Positions 1 through 8,762 of a stretch of 64,000 bases of DNA are shown here, one piece after another (within the stretch, counting starts at the first letter, position 1; every line of letters starts with the position of its first letter). The translations under genes were made by a program, and so were the position numbers. This DNA is from Odiellus spinosus. Taxonomy: Eukaryota > Arthropoda > Arachnida > Opiliones > Phalangiidae. Location: positions 4,697,426 to 4,761,425 of the forward strand of contig OY987240.1 of the NCBI GenBank assembly GCA_963920705.1. The letters are read 5' to 3'. The notes beneath the pieces are model-generated. The model had not been told where the DNA came from and ran no database searches. It saw only the letters and a list, made by a program, of their open reading frames with translations.

Positions 1-310
1 TCGCAATTTGTACTTAAACAAGCCATTTTAAAACTTCTTATGTTACTAAGACTTTAAAAATGTTAATATTTTTTAGCTTTATATATGGAAATAAATGGGT
101 TATATCTATGTAAAAATTTAACTAGAGGGGATAATTATCCTAGATTAAAATATTTTTATAAATAGGCGTTGTGCCATAAAAGGGTTTTTGATACATATTT
201 AAAAAAAAAAAAACTAATTATCTTTGTACGTGACTTAAAAATATTAAATTCTAATTTTTGAAAAAACAAAAAATATCTATTTTTTTTTATTTATTTTTGA
301 AATTTTCGTC
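1..310. other. AT-rich left flank, no gene seen
   Basis: This stretch has no open frame of note and many A or T runs. It probably belongs to the left end of Polinton 1, but I could not find a terminal inverted repeat partner for it near 21-23 kb. The true element boundary is therefore undetermined. Confidence 0.4.
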
Positions 311-353
311 TATATAAAGATAGATCATAACGTATAAAAGTTTACTTTCAGTT
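311..353 (+). promoter_or_regulatory. Candidate TATA box plus initiator for the first Polinton 1 gene
   Basis: TATATAAAG lies at 311-319, a second TATAAAAG at 333-340, and an arthropod-type TCAGTT initiator at 348-353. All are upstream of the ATG at 390. Spacing from the first TATA to the initiator A (350) is slightly longer than the usual 30 bases, so this remains a candidate. Confidence 0.4.
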
Positions 354-389
354 TAGGGTCGACTAGGGTCTGATAAAAATAGTTAGAAT

Positions 390-1069
390 ATGAGTCAATT
401 ACTCGAATCACAAGATATACTGGACTTGTCCAGCCCTTTACCGTCTCCTGACATTACGATCGAAGAAGCAGAATCTGATTTAAACGAATTGCCAGACATC
501 AATCGGCCCAGTCCCTCTCATAAATTGAATAGCTCAAAACGAAAAATAACTTCGTTTTTAACATTCGAAAAATTAATAGCACCCGATGATAATGTTTTTC
601 TGGAAAAAGTAAAAGAAAGTTCTACTGTTTCAACACTTGGATTAGAAAGTAGCGTGCGGTTGAGAGTCAATGGCAATTACTACGAATCAAAAACGAGACC
701 CCGTACGAATGGACTATTTTATATGGAAATGAACTTATATAAAATGGATGACATTGGAAACAGTCCCGTCGACGAACTCTGGAAAGCGGATCACAAAAAA
801 TTAAAATACATGTAAGATTTTTAAATAATTTTAAATTCGTAAAATTTGAGTTTAATTTACAATTATTAATTTTGTAGTGTCAGTGATGAATCGGATCGAG
901 ATGGTGTAAAATTGGTCAACGCCTTTTACAAATGTTGCGAGCGAATTCAAAACAGTAAAGAAACTCAAATTATTGCTCCAAAGAAGGTAATGAGAAAATA
1001 TTTTTGACATAAAAAATAACCCTCGAATTAAAACTTTGTGTCTTTAATTAGAAATATTTTAAAAAATAA
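390..1069 (+). CDS. Spliced small protein of Polinton 1, three exons, unknown function
   Basis: I do not recognise the product. The first exon (390-811) opens at an ATG and would hit a stop at 813-815, but that stop lies inside a clean GT-AG intron (812-877, 66 nt; donor GTAAGA, acceptor TTTTGTAG). The second exon (878-986) continues the frame without stops. A second GT-AG intron (987-1051; donor GTAATG, acceptor TTTAATTAG) leads to a short third exon ending in TAA at 1067-1069. The spliced product would be 182 residues, Ser/Pro/Glu-rich at the N terminus and with a Lys-rich tail. It ends 13 bases before the polymerase ATG. The splice model is inferred from consensus sites and frame continuity. 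Confidence 0.6.
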
Positions 1070-1082
1070 TTCCGCATAAAAA

Positions 1083-4000
1083 ATGGCCGATTATTCAACA
1101 ACCTCTTCATCTTCTACCGCTAGTGATTCGGAGTCACCTTCTTTCCCTAATCTTAAACGTTTCTATCACATTCAACGCCGCTTAAATAAACGTTCGTATA
1201 AATGGAAGACAAAAGAAATAGATGTCCGAATTCAATTTCATGATTTAACTAAAATTCCCGTTAAAGACTTTTATAAAGTCTTTAAAAGAATTTTAGCAGA
1301 AATAATTCGTGAAATATTATTGGATCGCGAAAACTTTACTCATTTGCGTTTCAGTTTAAATTCCGAAAGTTTAAATACGCCAGTTAATATAAATTTAATT
1401 AAAATAGACAAACTCACCCCCAAGCGTATTATTCGAACGTTAAGTCGGGTAATACAATCAAATTCGAAAGACTTGATTGTAGAAAGTGATAACTGGAAAT
1501 TTGATTTAATTTTCATAGACTTGCCTCAAAATATTGGTGGTTATCAACGTTCGGTTAAAAACAGAACTTTAGCTAACATAAACGACTGGCTCCAAAAAAA
1601 TTCCAATTTTATTTTTATTGACAATGACACGGATAATTTTTGTTTCGGACGAGGCATTGTATTAGGTCAATTACTCGCGGATCGATTTTATTTCACTGAA
1701 ATTAAACAGCTCGAATTATTTGACCAAAAAGAATTTCAAAAAATTAAATACGGGAAAAAAATACAATTAAAAATGGCCAAAGAGTTACACGAAAAAGCGG
1801 GTCTAGATGAAGGCGCCGTAAATATGATTAGTATTAACAAAATGCAAAATTTTTTACTTCCCCTTTATCGAATTGTTATAATAGACGCTTTAGATCAATA
1901 TAGTATTTTTTACGAAGGTCCCGACGCCCCTCGTTATATTTATCTATTAAAGGTAGGCTCTCACATTCATGTCGCAAAAACTCTTCATTCAATAATGGGA
2001 GGTAGAAGTTCGTGTAATCCTTGTTTAAAAACGTTTCATACAGATTATCAAAAAAGGAAACATAGATGTCCGAACACAACTGAATATATTTGTTTTCGTT
2101 GTCAGTCTCCCGCTTATCATACTATGAATAATTTAGAACGGTGCACGGAATGTTTTCGCTACTTTGCTCGAGGAGCTTGTTTTGAAGCGCATATTTCTAA
2201 CGGAACATGCGAATCAAAAAAGAGGTGCTTAAAATGTGGACATTTACTAGGTGAAAATCACGATTGTTTACCCCGTTGTCAGCGTTGTCTAATTAAACAT
2301 CCCGAACAATTGCATTACGTCATGCCCCTTTGCAGCCCACGTGAAAAAAGTCGGTTAATTTTTTTTGATACTGAAACTATTTTAGAAAACGATATTTTTG
2401 TTCCCATTTTATTAATTAGTGAAGCTGAATTAGAAAATGGTAGTTACGAAAAAATGATTTTTTATGGAAAAGATTGCATCGACAAGTTTTTAGATTATAT
2501 TCTATCAACGGAAGTGACTGTTGGTTCTCAAAAAATTAGAAAACGTAAAACTAGAAAGGCGCGCTTCCATGGGTTTTCTATATTAGGTCACTATGCACAA
2601 GGTTTCGACCTGTACTTCATTATAAGAAAGTTAATTGAGCGAAATTTATTGCCCTTTCTTATTTATGACGGTTCCAAAATTTTACTTATCTCTTTAAAAA
2701 ATTTACAGTTAAGATTTATTGACAGTTATTCTTACGTCGCAGCCCCTTTAAGAAATTTTACGCAAATGTTTGGGCTTGATGATGACGTAGTGAAAGGATA
2801 TTTTCCTTACTCTTTTTACAATAACTCGACTTTAGATTACAAAGGGGCACTGCCACCAAAACATTATTTTAGCCCGGAAAAAATGAAAGATCAAGATTTC
2901 TTAAATTTTGAAAAATGGTACGAAAGTCGAGAAAAGGAAGAGTATGACATTCACGAAGAAGTTTTAAAATACTGTAGCCAGGATGTAAAATTGTTACGGG
3001 AAGGAATGGAAATTTTTCGAGACATTTATTTAAAAATTACGAATTTTGATATTTTGTTTTCCTAACGTCACGATTGCCGGGTGTCTAACTACAATTTTTC
3101 TAAACAATTATCTTCAACCATACACAATGGGTATTGTCCCTCCCAATGGGTATAACAATCAATTTGCCTATTCTCAAATTAGTTTAAAATATTTAGCTTG
3201 GTTTGAAAAACAAGAAGGCGTAAAACTTCAAACAGCTTTGTACGGAGGGGAAAAACAAGTTGGCCCATACCGATTAGACGGCTACTCTAACGACCCACCG
3301 TTAGCTATTAATTTTGATGGCTGTTTTTATCACGGTTGCGAGCTTTGTTTGGCTTTAAATTCTTATAATTCGCTATTAAAAACAACCAATAAGCATCTTC
3401 ACGAACGCACTTTGGATAGAGATATTTTTATTCGAGAAACTCTTCCAAACCATAAATATATTACAGTAAAAGAATGTCAATTCTATCGTTTTTTGAAGGA
3501 AAATGCCGAAGCCAAAGCTTTTTGCAAAAGTTTAACATTACGCCCCCGTATTAATGGACGTAGCGCTTTATACGGTGGCCGCTGTAGCGTTTTCAAATTA
3601 AAAAGCGTTCCCCAAACACATCAAACTATAAAATATTTAGACATAATTTCGCTTTACCCCCATATTTGTCGCGATAAGGTTTTTCCGGGATTACACCCTA
3701 GTATTATTACCTCTAACTTTAATTACGAAGCAGATGCGTACTTTGGGGTGGTATATACCCATTGAATAGAATCCTATTGGACCGAATTCCCATTGGTCCG
3801 AAATAAAAAATAAATAGTCCCAATCAACCGAATCTTGGCCGACCGAGCCCAATGCACCGAATTCCCATTGAACCGAAATCCCGCTGAACCGAATCCCGCT
3901 GAACCGAATCCCCCATAGACCGAATTTCCCATTGGGCCGAAACCAAAAAGGGCGTCCCGATGAATTTAAGCCGATAATGGTTAGGTTAGGTTAGGTTAGG

Positions 4001-5371
4001 TTAGAATGTGTTAATGGACTTCTGATTGTGAACGTCTGTCGAATGGGATTCGGTCGAATGGGATTGACGGTCGAATGGGATTCTGGTTTACGAAAACGTA
4101 TCGGTTGAATGGGATTGTGGATCGAATGGGATTCTGTCCAATGGGATTCTGTCCAATGGAATTCTGTCCAATGGTCGAGAAGCCTTTGGGGTTATTCACG
4201 CGCGCGTACTGCCCCCCCAAAATCTTTATATTCCCGTTTTACCCGTTCGAGTGCATGGAAAATTATATTACCCGCTATGTAAAATGTGTGCTAAATTTCA
4301 GTTAAACGTTTGTAATCACGGAGAGAACGATAGAGCCTTAGAAGGCGTTTGGGTGAGCAACGAGCTCTACTGGGCCGTAAAGTATGCTAATTACAAAATC
4401 TTAGATATTTACGAAGTTTATCACTATCACAAACAAGAAAATTTCTTTAGTCAGTACATGACGGACTTTATTGGCCTTAAAATAGCGAATTCGGGATTTC
4501 CAAGTGATGCTGTCACAGAAAAAAAAAAAAAAATTTTGTCGAAAAAATTAATCAAAGTGAAAAATTAAATTTTAATATTTTTGACATTACTGATAACCCT
4601 GGATTGCGTCATGTCGGGAAATTAAATATTAATGCGTTGTGGGGGAGGGTAGGGTTGAATACGAACCATAATAAAACAATACTAATTAATAAATATGCAG
4701 AATTAATTAAATATTTAGGAGACCCTAGCGTGGAAATAGCCGATTTGCGACCCGTAACTGACGAAATTGCGATGTTGAGTCTCAAAAGCGAAAGCGATTA
4801 CGCGCCTTCGTATAATTACGGTAATGCTATTGTAGCTAGTTTCGTTTCCGCTTATGGGCGTATTAGATTAAATGAAACTTTGTTTAAATTGGACAGGGCT
4901 TGCGCGTACGCAGATACGGACTCGTGCCTTTATATAGCTACCCCCGGGGCGTGGGAACCTTCTATTGGCACTGCGGTAGGCTCGTGGGCCGACGAATTAA
5001 AGGGCAATTCGATAGATTTATTTATGGCGACGGGACCAAAAAGTTACGTCTATAAATTAAAAGAATCTCAAAAAATTGTACAAAAATGTAAAGGCATCAC
5101 TTTAAATCGTGAAAATGTCAAAGCTATTGGCCTAGAAAATTTCGAAGAATTAATCATGGATCCTCAAAAAGAATTAACGCTCCAAATTCCCTTTAACGTA
5201 AAAAGACATAAAATACAGATGGCCCTAGAGTCGACCAAACCGACCAAAAAGTTTAGACGCACAAATGATAAACGATATATTTTAAATAATCTCGACACTT
5301 TGCCTTTCGGCTACAAAGCGGACGGAAGCGAAAAAAATGAATCACGAATTGACCCGCCTAGAAAGTTTTAA
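1083..5371 (+). pseudogene. polB: Protein-primed family B DNA polymerase of Polinton 1, disrupted
   Basis: This gene would copy the linear element from protein-primed ends. The first 660-residue block has a long N-terminal region with several CxxC zinc-finger-like pairs, then the exonuclease motifs: DTE at about residue 429, a GxxxxGFD motif at about 507 and YCSQDVKLL at about 630. Polymerase motif A (DIISLYP) is near 3640-3660, motif B (LNINALWG) near 4620-4643 and motif C (ADTDS) near 4910-4925. A TGPKSYVYK thumb segment follows near 5031. There are three breaks: a one-base frameshift near 3055, a 434-bp MULE-like insertion at 3750-4183, and a frameshift at the A-run near 4520. The start ATG follows the upstream spliced gene by 13 bases, and the 3' end overlaps the BIR ORF. 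It cannot be translated as it stands. Confidence 0.9.
3741..4192. mobile_element. MULE-like non-autonomous insertion in the polymerase gene
   Basis: CTTTGGGGT at 3741-3749 is repeated exactly at 4184-4192, a 9-bp target duplication typical of Mutator-like elements. The 434 bp between them is built from degenerate repeats of a GACCGAATTCCCATTGG-type unit on the left and its inverse on the right, so it folds back on itself. A (TTAGG)n run sits at 3979-4004. The polymerase frame stops just inside the left end and resumes at the right target copy. The small ORFs within it are repeat artefacts. Confidence 0.7.
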
Positions 5372-5810
5372 AGGGCGTTGGAAAGGTTGCATTCCCATTG
5401 AAGCCTTAGCCAAAGCTGGATTTTTTTTATTAGACTCGAAAATTCAAGCTTGTCAATGCTTTCAATGCGGGCTTAATTTATATCGCTGGGAATGTTTAGA
5501 CATTCCCTTTAAAGAGCACGAAAAATATAGTCCAAATTGCGATTTTGTTACTAAACGAAATTTGACTACGAACATCCCTCTCGTACCATTTCAACCGCTT
5601 CAAACTGGTTTTGACGAATGTGGCAGCATTCCTTTCGCGAAATATAACTCGAATCCAAGCGGTAAAGATGAAAGGGGGCGTATAGTAAATACAATAATAA
5701 ACGGTGCCCCTGAAAAAACTATCGTTGAAGAAAAAATTAAATGTCCACCCTTTATAAATAGCCAATCATGCCCAAGAATGGAAACAGGCACGTGCATTTT
5801 TCTAAAGTAA
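5337..5810 (+). CDS. BIR-domain (IAP-like) protein of Polinton 1
   Basis: The protein has 157 residues. The N terminus carries a single BIR fold: R7..SF at the start, AKAGFF at residues 25-30, then the zinc ligands C41-x2-C44-x16-H61-x6-C68 with the conserved W51. This is the canonical BIR spacing. Such domains bind caspases or IAP antagonists in cellular and baculoviral inhibitors of apoptosis, so an anti-apoptotic role in infected cells is the likely inference. No RING finger follows; the C-terminal half has no domain I recognise. The ATG overlaps the end of the polymerase frame by 35 bases. The 3' end overlaps the start of the PPP1R15-like gene. A homologous gene occupies the same position in Polinton 2. 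Confidence 0.85.
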   Translation: MNHELTRLESFKGRWKGCIPIEALAKAGFFLLDSKIQACQCFQCGLNLYRWECLDIPFKEHEKYSPNCDFVTKRNLTTNIPLVPFQPLQTGFDECGSIPFAKYNSNPSGKDERGRIVNTIINGAPEKTIVEEKIKCPPFINSQSCPRMETGTCIFLK

Positions 5811-5950
5811 TTCAAATTTATGAAATCCCCGCGGAAAATAGAAAAAATTATAAATGGATTGATCAATTACGTTTTCAACATAAAATTAAAAAATTTGAAC
5901 AAATATTTTTAGCGTGTAAAAGAGGACAAGATTTAAAAAAGGAAATATAA
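5768..5950 (+). CDS. Small PPP1R15/GADD34-like PP1-binding protein of Polinton 1
   Basis: The protein has 60 residues. Residues 7-11 (RHVHF) fit the extended RVxF docking motif for protein phosphatase 1. They are followed by a beta-like stretch, an Asn-Arg pair near 24-25, W30, and R35-F36..K39-I40. The order RVxF, aromatic-rich strand, acidic/Arg, Trp, RFxx(R/K)I matches the C-terminal core of PPP1R15 regulators, which direct PP1 to phosphorylated eIF2-alpha. Cellular GADD34/CReP and several large DNA viruses use this core to restore translation. The ATG lies inside the 3' end of the BIR ORF in another frame. The counterpart in Polinton 2 matches the motif set better. The family call is by eye and is an inference. 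Confidence 0.6.
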   Translation: MPKNGNRHVHFSKVIQIYEIPAENRKNYKWIDQLRFQHKIKKFEQIFLACKRGQDLKKEI

Positions 5951-6070
5951 TATGGTGGCGGAAACTACATAGCATATAAACTGGTGTCGGGTTCATAAAA
6001 ATGTAAATTGCTGGTAAAACTTTAAAGTGACGGGTTTTATTATATGGTGTTGGACTTTTTTTTTGTAATA

Positions 6071-6815
6071 ATGAATGATAATACTTTAAAATTTATTACT
6101 CCATTTCGAAGTTTAATTTGCGGGCCTTCTATGTGTGGTATGCTTTTTTGCCTGTATTTTATTATTAATAAAATTATATACATATATAATAATCTAGCAT
6201 TTAAAAAAAAAATGTGTTTTCTTTATTTTTATAGGAAAAAGCACTTTTGTCTCTAATTTTTTAAAACAATTACCATTAATTACATACCCCCCTCCCGAAA
6301 AAATAATTTATTGTTTTCAAGCTTATCAACCCAATTTTGACGTTTTACGCCAGACACTTCCCAATATTGTTTTTATTCAGGGTTTACCCGATTCTAACGT
6401 TGAATTTTGGGAAAAAAATCGTAATTCACTTATTGTTTTGGACGATCTAGCTAATGAAATCTTTAACAATCCTTTTATCGCTAATTTAGTGACCGTCAAA
6501 TCGCATCACTTTAATATTAGTGTCATGATCCTTTGTCAAACTTTATTTCCGAAAGGCAGCCAAGCTCGGTTAATATCTCTAAACACTTGTTACATTATTT
6601 ATTTTAAAAATCCCCGAGATTCCTTAGGAATTTCTTTGTTAGGCTCGCAAATCGCTCCTGGTCAGGGGAAAAAAATAGTAGAAGCATATAAACTAGCGAC
6701 GCGAGAGCCCTATAGTTATTTACTCATAGACAATAAACAAGAAACACCTGACCTTTTAAGACTAAGGAGTCGTATTTTAATTAACGAAGCACCGATGATA
6801 ATTTATTGTGATTAG
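6071..6815 (+). CDS. FtsK/HerA-type genome packaging ATPase of Polinton 1, spliced
   Basis: This is the A32-like ATPase that would pump DNA into capsids. The first exon ends at 6137 in the middle of Walker A (GPSMCG). A GT-AG intron follows (6138-6234, 97 nt; donor GTATGC, acceptor TTTTTATAG). The second exon resumes with the GKS part in frame and runs to the stop at 6813-6815. Walker B is the LIVLDDL stretch near 6430-6450; ILCQT and IIYFKNPRD follow as in Polinton ATPases. ATG 6071 is preferred over the in-frame ATG 6044 because it aligns with the start of the Polinton 2 copy. Total length is about 215 residues, normal for the family. Without splicing the P-loop would be destroyed. Confidence 0.8.
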
Positions 6816-6844
6816 CAAATAATTTTGAAACTATATTCACGAGC

Positions 6845-7237
6845 ATGGTTTTAAAGCGAAAACGTCGCTCGAAAGGATCCAAAAAACATCCGATAGCCTA
6901 TCCGAGCAAAAAATTTAAGACTTTTTTACCATTTCTACAAGCATTACGTCAAAGTACAGGCCCCGCCCGTCGCGCTTTATTAAACAATAGTAGCGCGAAT
7001 CAATTAAATTCTATTTCCACTTTATGCAAAAATTTGAAAGGCGGTGGTATCTTTTTAACCACGGCTCGTAAAAAGCGATTAGCCAAATATAAATCGCTCA
7101 TTCGGAAGTTAGCTTCGCCCAAACTCTCCCGAAAAACCAAACGTAAATTATTGCTTAATCAAAAAGGCGGATTTGTTGGTACTTTATTAACTACTTTGTT
7201 ACCGTCTTTAGTGGGTTTAATCGCCCGTCAATTATGA
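6845..7237 (+). CDS. Small basic core-like protein with GG motif
   Basis: The protein has 130 residues and is strongly Lys/Arg-rich over residues 1-106. Near the middle is LKGG-G (64-68), which fits the adenain cleavage consensus [MLI]xGG-x. The C terminus (110-130) is a hydrophobic helix with GG and LLPSLVGL. This layout resembles the small basic or membrane-active virion precursors of adenoviruses (pX/pVI type), but no firm orthology can be claimed. The stop overlaps the next ATG as ATGA, implying linked expression. Polinton 2 has a homologue at 33100-32722 with the same overlap. Confidence 0.6.
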   Translation: MVLKRKRRSKGSKKHPIAYPSKKFKTFLPFLQALRQSTGPARRALLNNSSANQLNSISTLCKNLKGGGIFLTTARKKRLAKYKSLIRKLASPKLSRKTKRKLLLNQKGGFVGTLLTTLLPSLVGLIARQL

Positions 7238-8028
7238 AATCAATGATTCTCGTCCCCGCTACCTCCCTAACCGAAAGCACCGAGAGTAAAGTTTTTCAAA
7301 CGCTTGACGAAGAAATTGAGCAAATTTTAAAATCAAACGCCCCTGCTTCGGCTAAATTATACATTTATATGGATAAGCTACGGCGTTATTTAGATATGAA
7401 AGAAAATATTCCCTTGCCCAAGTTTGAAGTTAGTAATTTATCAGCCCTCAATCATCCGCCCCAATCTACCGCACCCTTAACTCCCGGATTGCAACCTTTG
7501 AAAGCTTCACCGCAAACTTTTATTACGCCGAGATATCCTATGACGAAAGGATTCCGCGGGAGAACGCCGCGTTCAAAGATTTCCCCTTTATATCAAGAGC
7601 ATTCGACTCCATTGTCAAAAGAAGAAATGGAACAAAAACTTGGCCCAAATTACGTGTCTGATTTAATAAGAGATTCCGCCTCAAAAATTACCCGTCAATT
7701 ACATCAAGATTTATTTCAAGAACCCCCCGAAGAGCTTTTAGGCGCCGTGGGAGGCACGCCTACTCCAGAGCGGGGAAATTTTCTCCGGGCGAAACAAGAA
7801 GCGCTCGATTCGATATCCGAAGTTTTAAGTAACGAGTCGAGCAAAAACGATCAAACACCCGACATCGATCAAACCCCCCGTAATGGTAAATCATCGAGAA
7901 AGAAAAGAAAGAAAAGAAAAAGAGGAATCGAACGATTGGAACCGGTTTCTCCCCGAGCGCGCACTCGTAGTAAACAATTTTCACGAGAACAAAAGGGAAC
8001 TGGAAAACCTCAAAAATGGAGAGACTAA
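7234..8028 (+). CDS. 264-residue Polinton protein, Pro-rich with basic C terminus
   Basis: I do not recognise a named domain. The N-terminal 70 residues start with MKSMILVPATSL and look helical (ALDREI/LDEEI-type heptads). A Pro/Thr-rich linker follows, then a helical segment near 125-190 and a very basic C terminus (KKRKKRKR near 225-232) that looks like a nuclear or DNA-binding tail. The gene overlaps the preceding stop by four bases. The same N-terminal signature starts the split gene at 32725 in Polinton 2, so the family is conserved between the elements. A virion or core role is possible but is inferred only from its position. Confidence 0.6.
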   Translation: MKSMILVPATSLTESTESKVFQTLDEEIEQILKSNAPASAKLYIYMDKLRRYLDMKENIPLPKFEVSNLSALNHPPQSTAPLTPGLQPLKASPQTFITPRYPMTKGFRGRTPRSKISPLYQEHSTPLSKEEMEQKLGPNYVSDLIRDSASKITRQLHQDLFQEPPEELLGAVGGTPTPERGNFLRAKQEALDSISEVLSNESSKNDQTPDIDQTPRNGKSSRKKRKKRKRGIERLEPVSPRARTRSKQFSREQKGTGKPQKWRD

Positions 8029-8762
8029 ATAACATTTTATATATGTTTATTGACAATAGTAACCGTTATGCATTTGTAAATGTAAACATAAAAATAATAA
8101 AATTAAAATATCATTTAATTTTAAAGAACAACAGCAACTCCCCATTAGAGTCTGGGTCCACGTAATGTTAAAAATTTTCGTCTCTTTTATGATAAATTCG
8201 TATTATATTATTAAAATAGGGTAGTTGGGGGATAATTTAAAGCTAAAATTCGAGCTCACAACTGTAAATTTTGGGAATTACAACGAATGGAAGGTTTCTT
8301 CCATAATGTAAAGAATAGGAAGAATCTATGGCTTCCGTGCCGGATATGAAAGCCTTCCCCCACACGAAAATCTTGAACGGTTATTATTTTAGATTCATAA
8401 TTATGTTAGGAAAATATTAGGAAAGAATTATTTTGTAACTGCCACGGGTATAGTGCTGGCGGCAAAATGAAATTCGTATATTTTTGGTCTACTATGCCTC
8501 GAAATCCTCGAAAACGCCTGTAGAAGTGTTCCACTTGTCAAGCATTCATGCAGTAGGCTTTTGCTAGCTTTACAGGGGCCGTGCAAAGACTATATAGCTT
8601 ACTTGAATAGTCTTTGGTGTATAAGAAACTCGAAAAATAAATAGAGAAATCATACCAATTAGAAGATACTGGAGTAGTATCTTTAATTTTTATTTCATAT
8701 TAAACAAAACACACTTGTATAAAACGGACAAATTATTCATTTAACGCTAAGGTTTTCTACGT

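Noticed and set aside
390..815. Single-exon 141-residue reading of the first gene
   Set aside because: Its stop lies in a clean GT-AG intron, and the downstream exons keep the frame open, so the spliced model is better supported.
4011..4305. Repetitive small frames with GQNPIGQNPI or GFCPMGFCPM text
   Set aside because: They are translations of the tandem units inside the MULE-like insertion.
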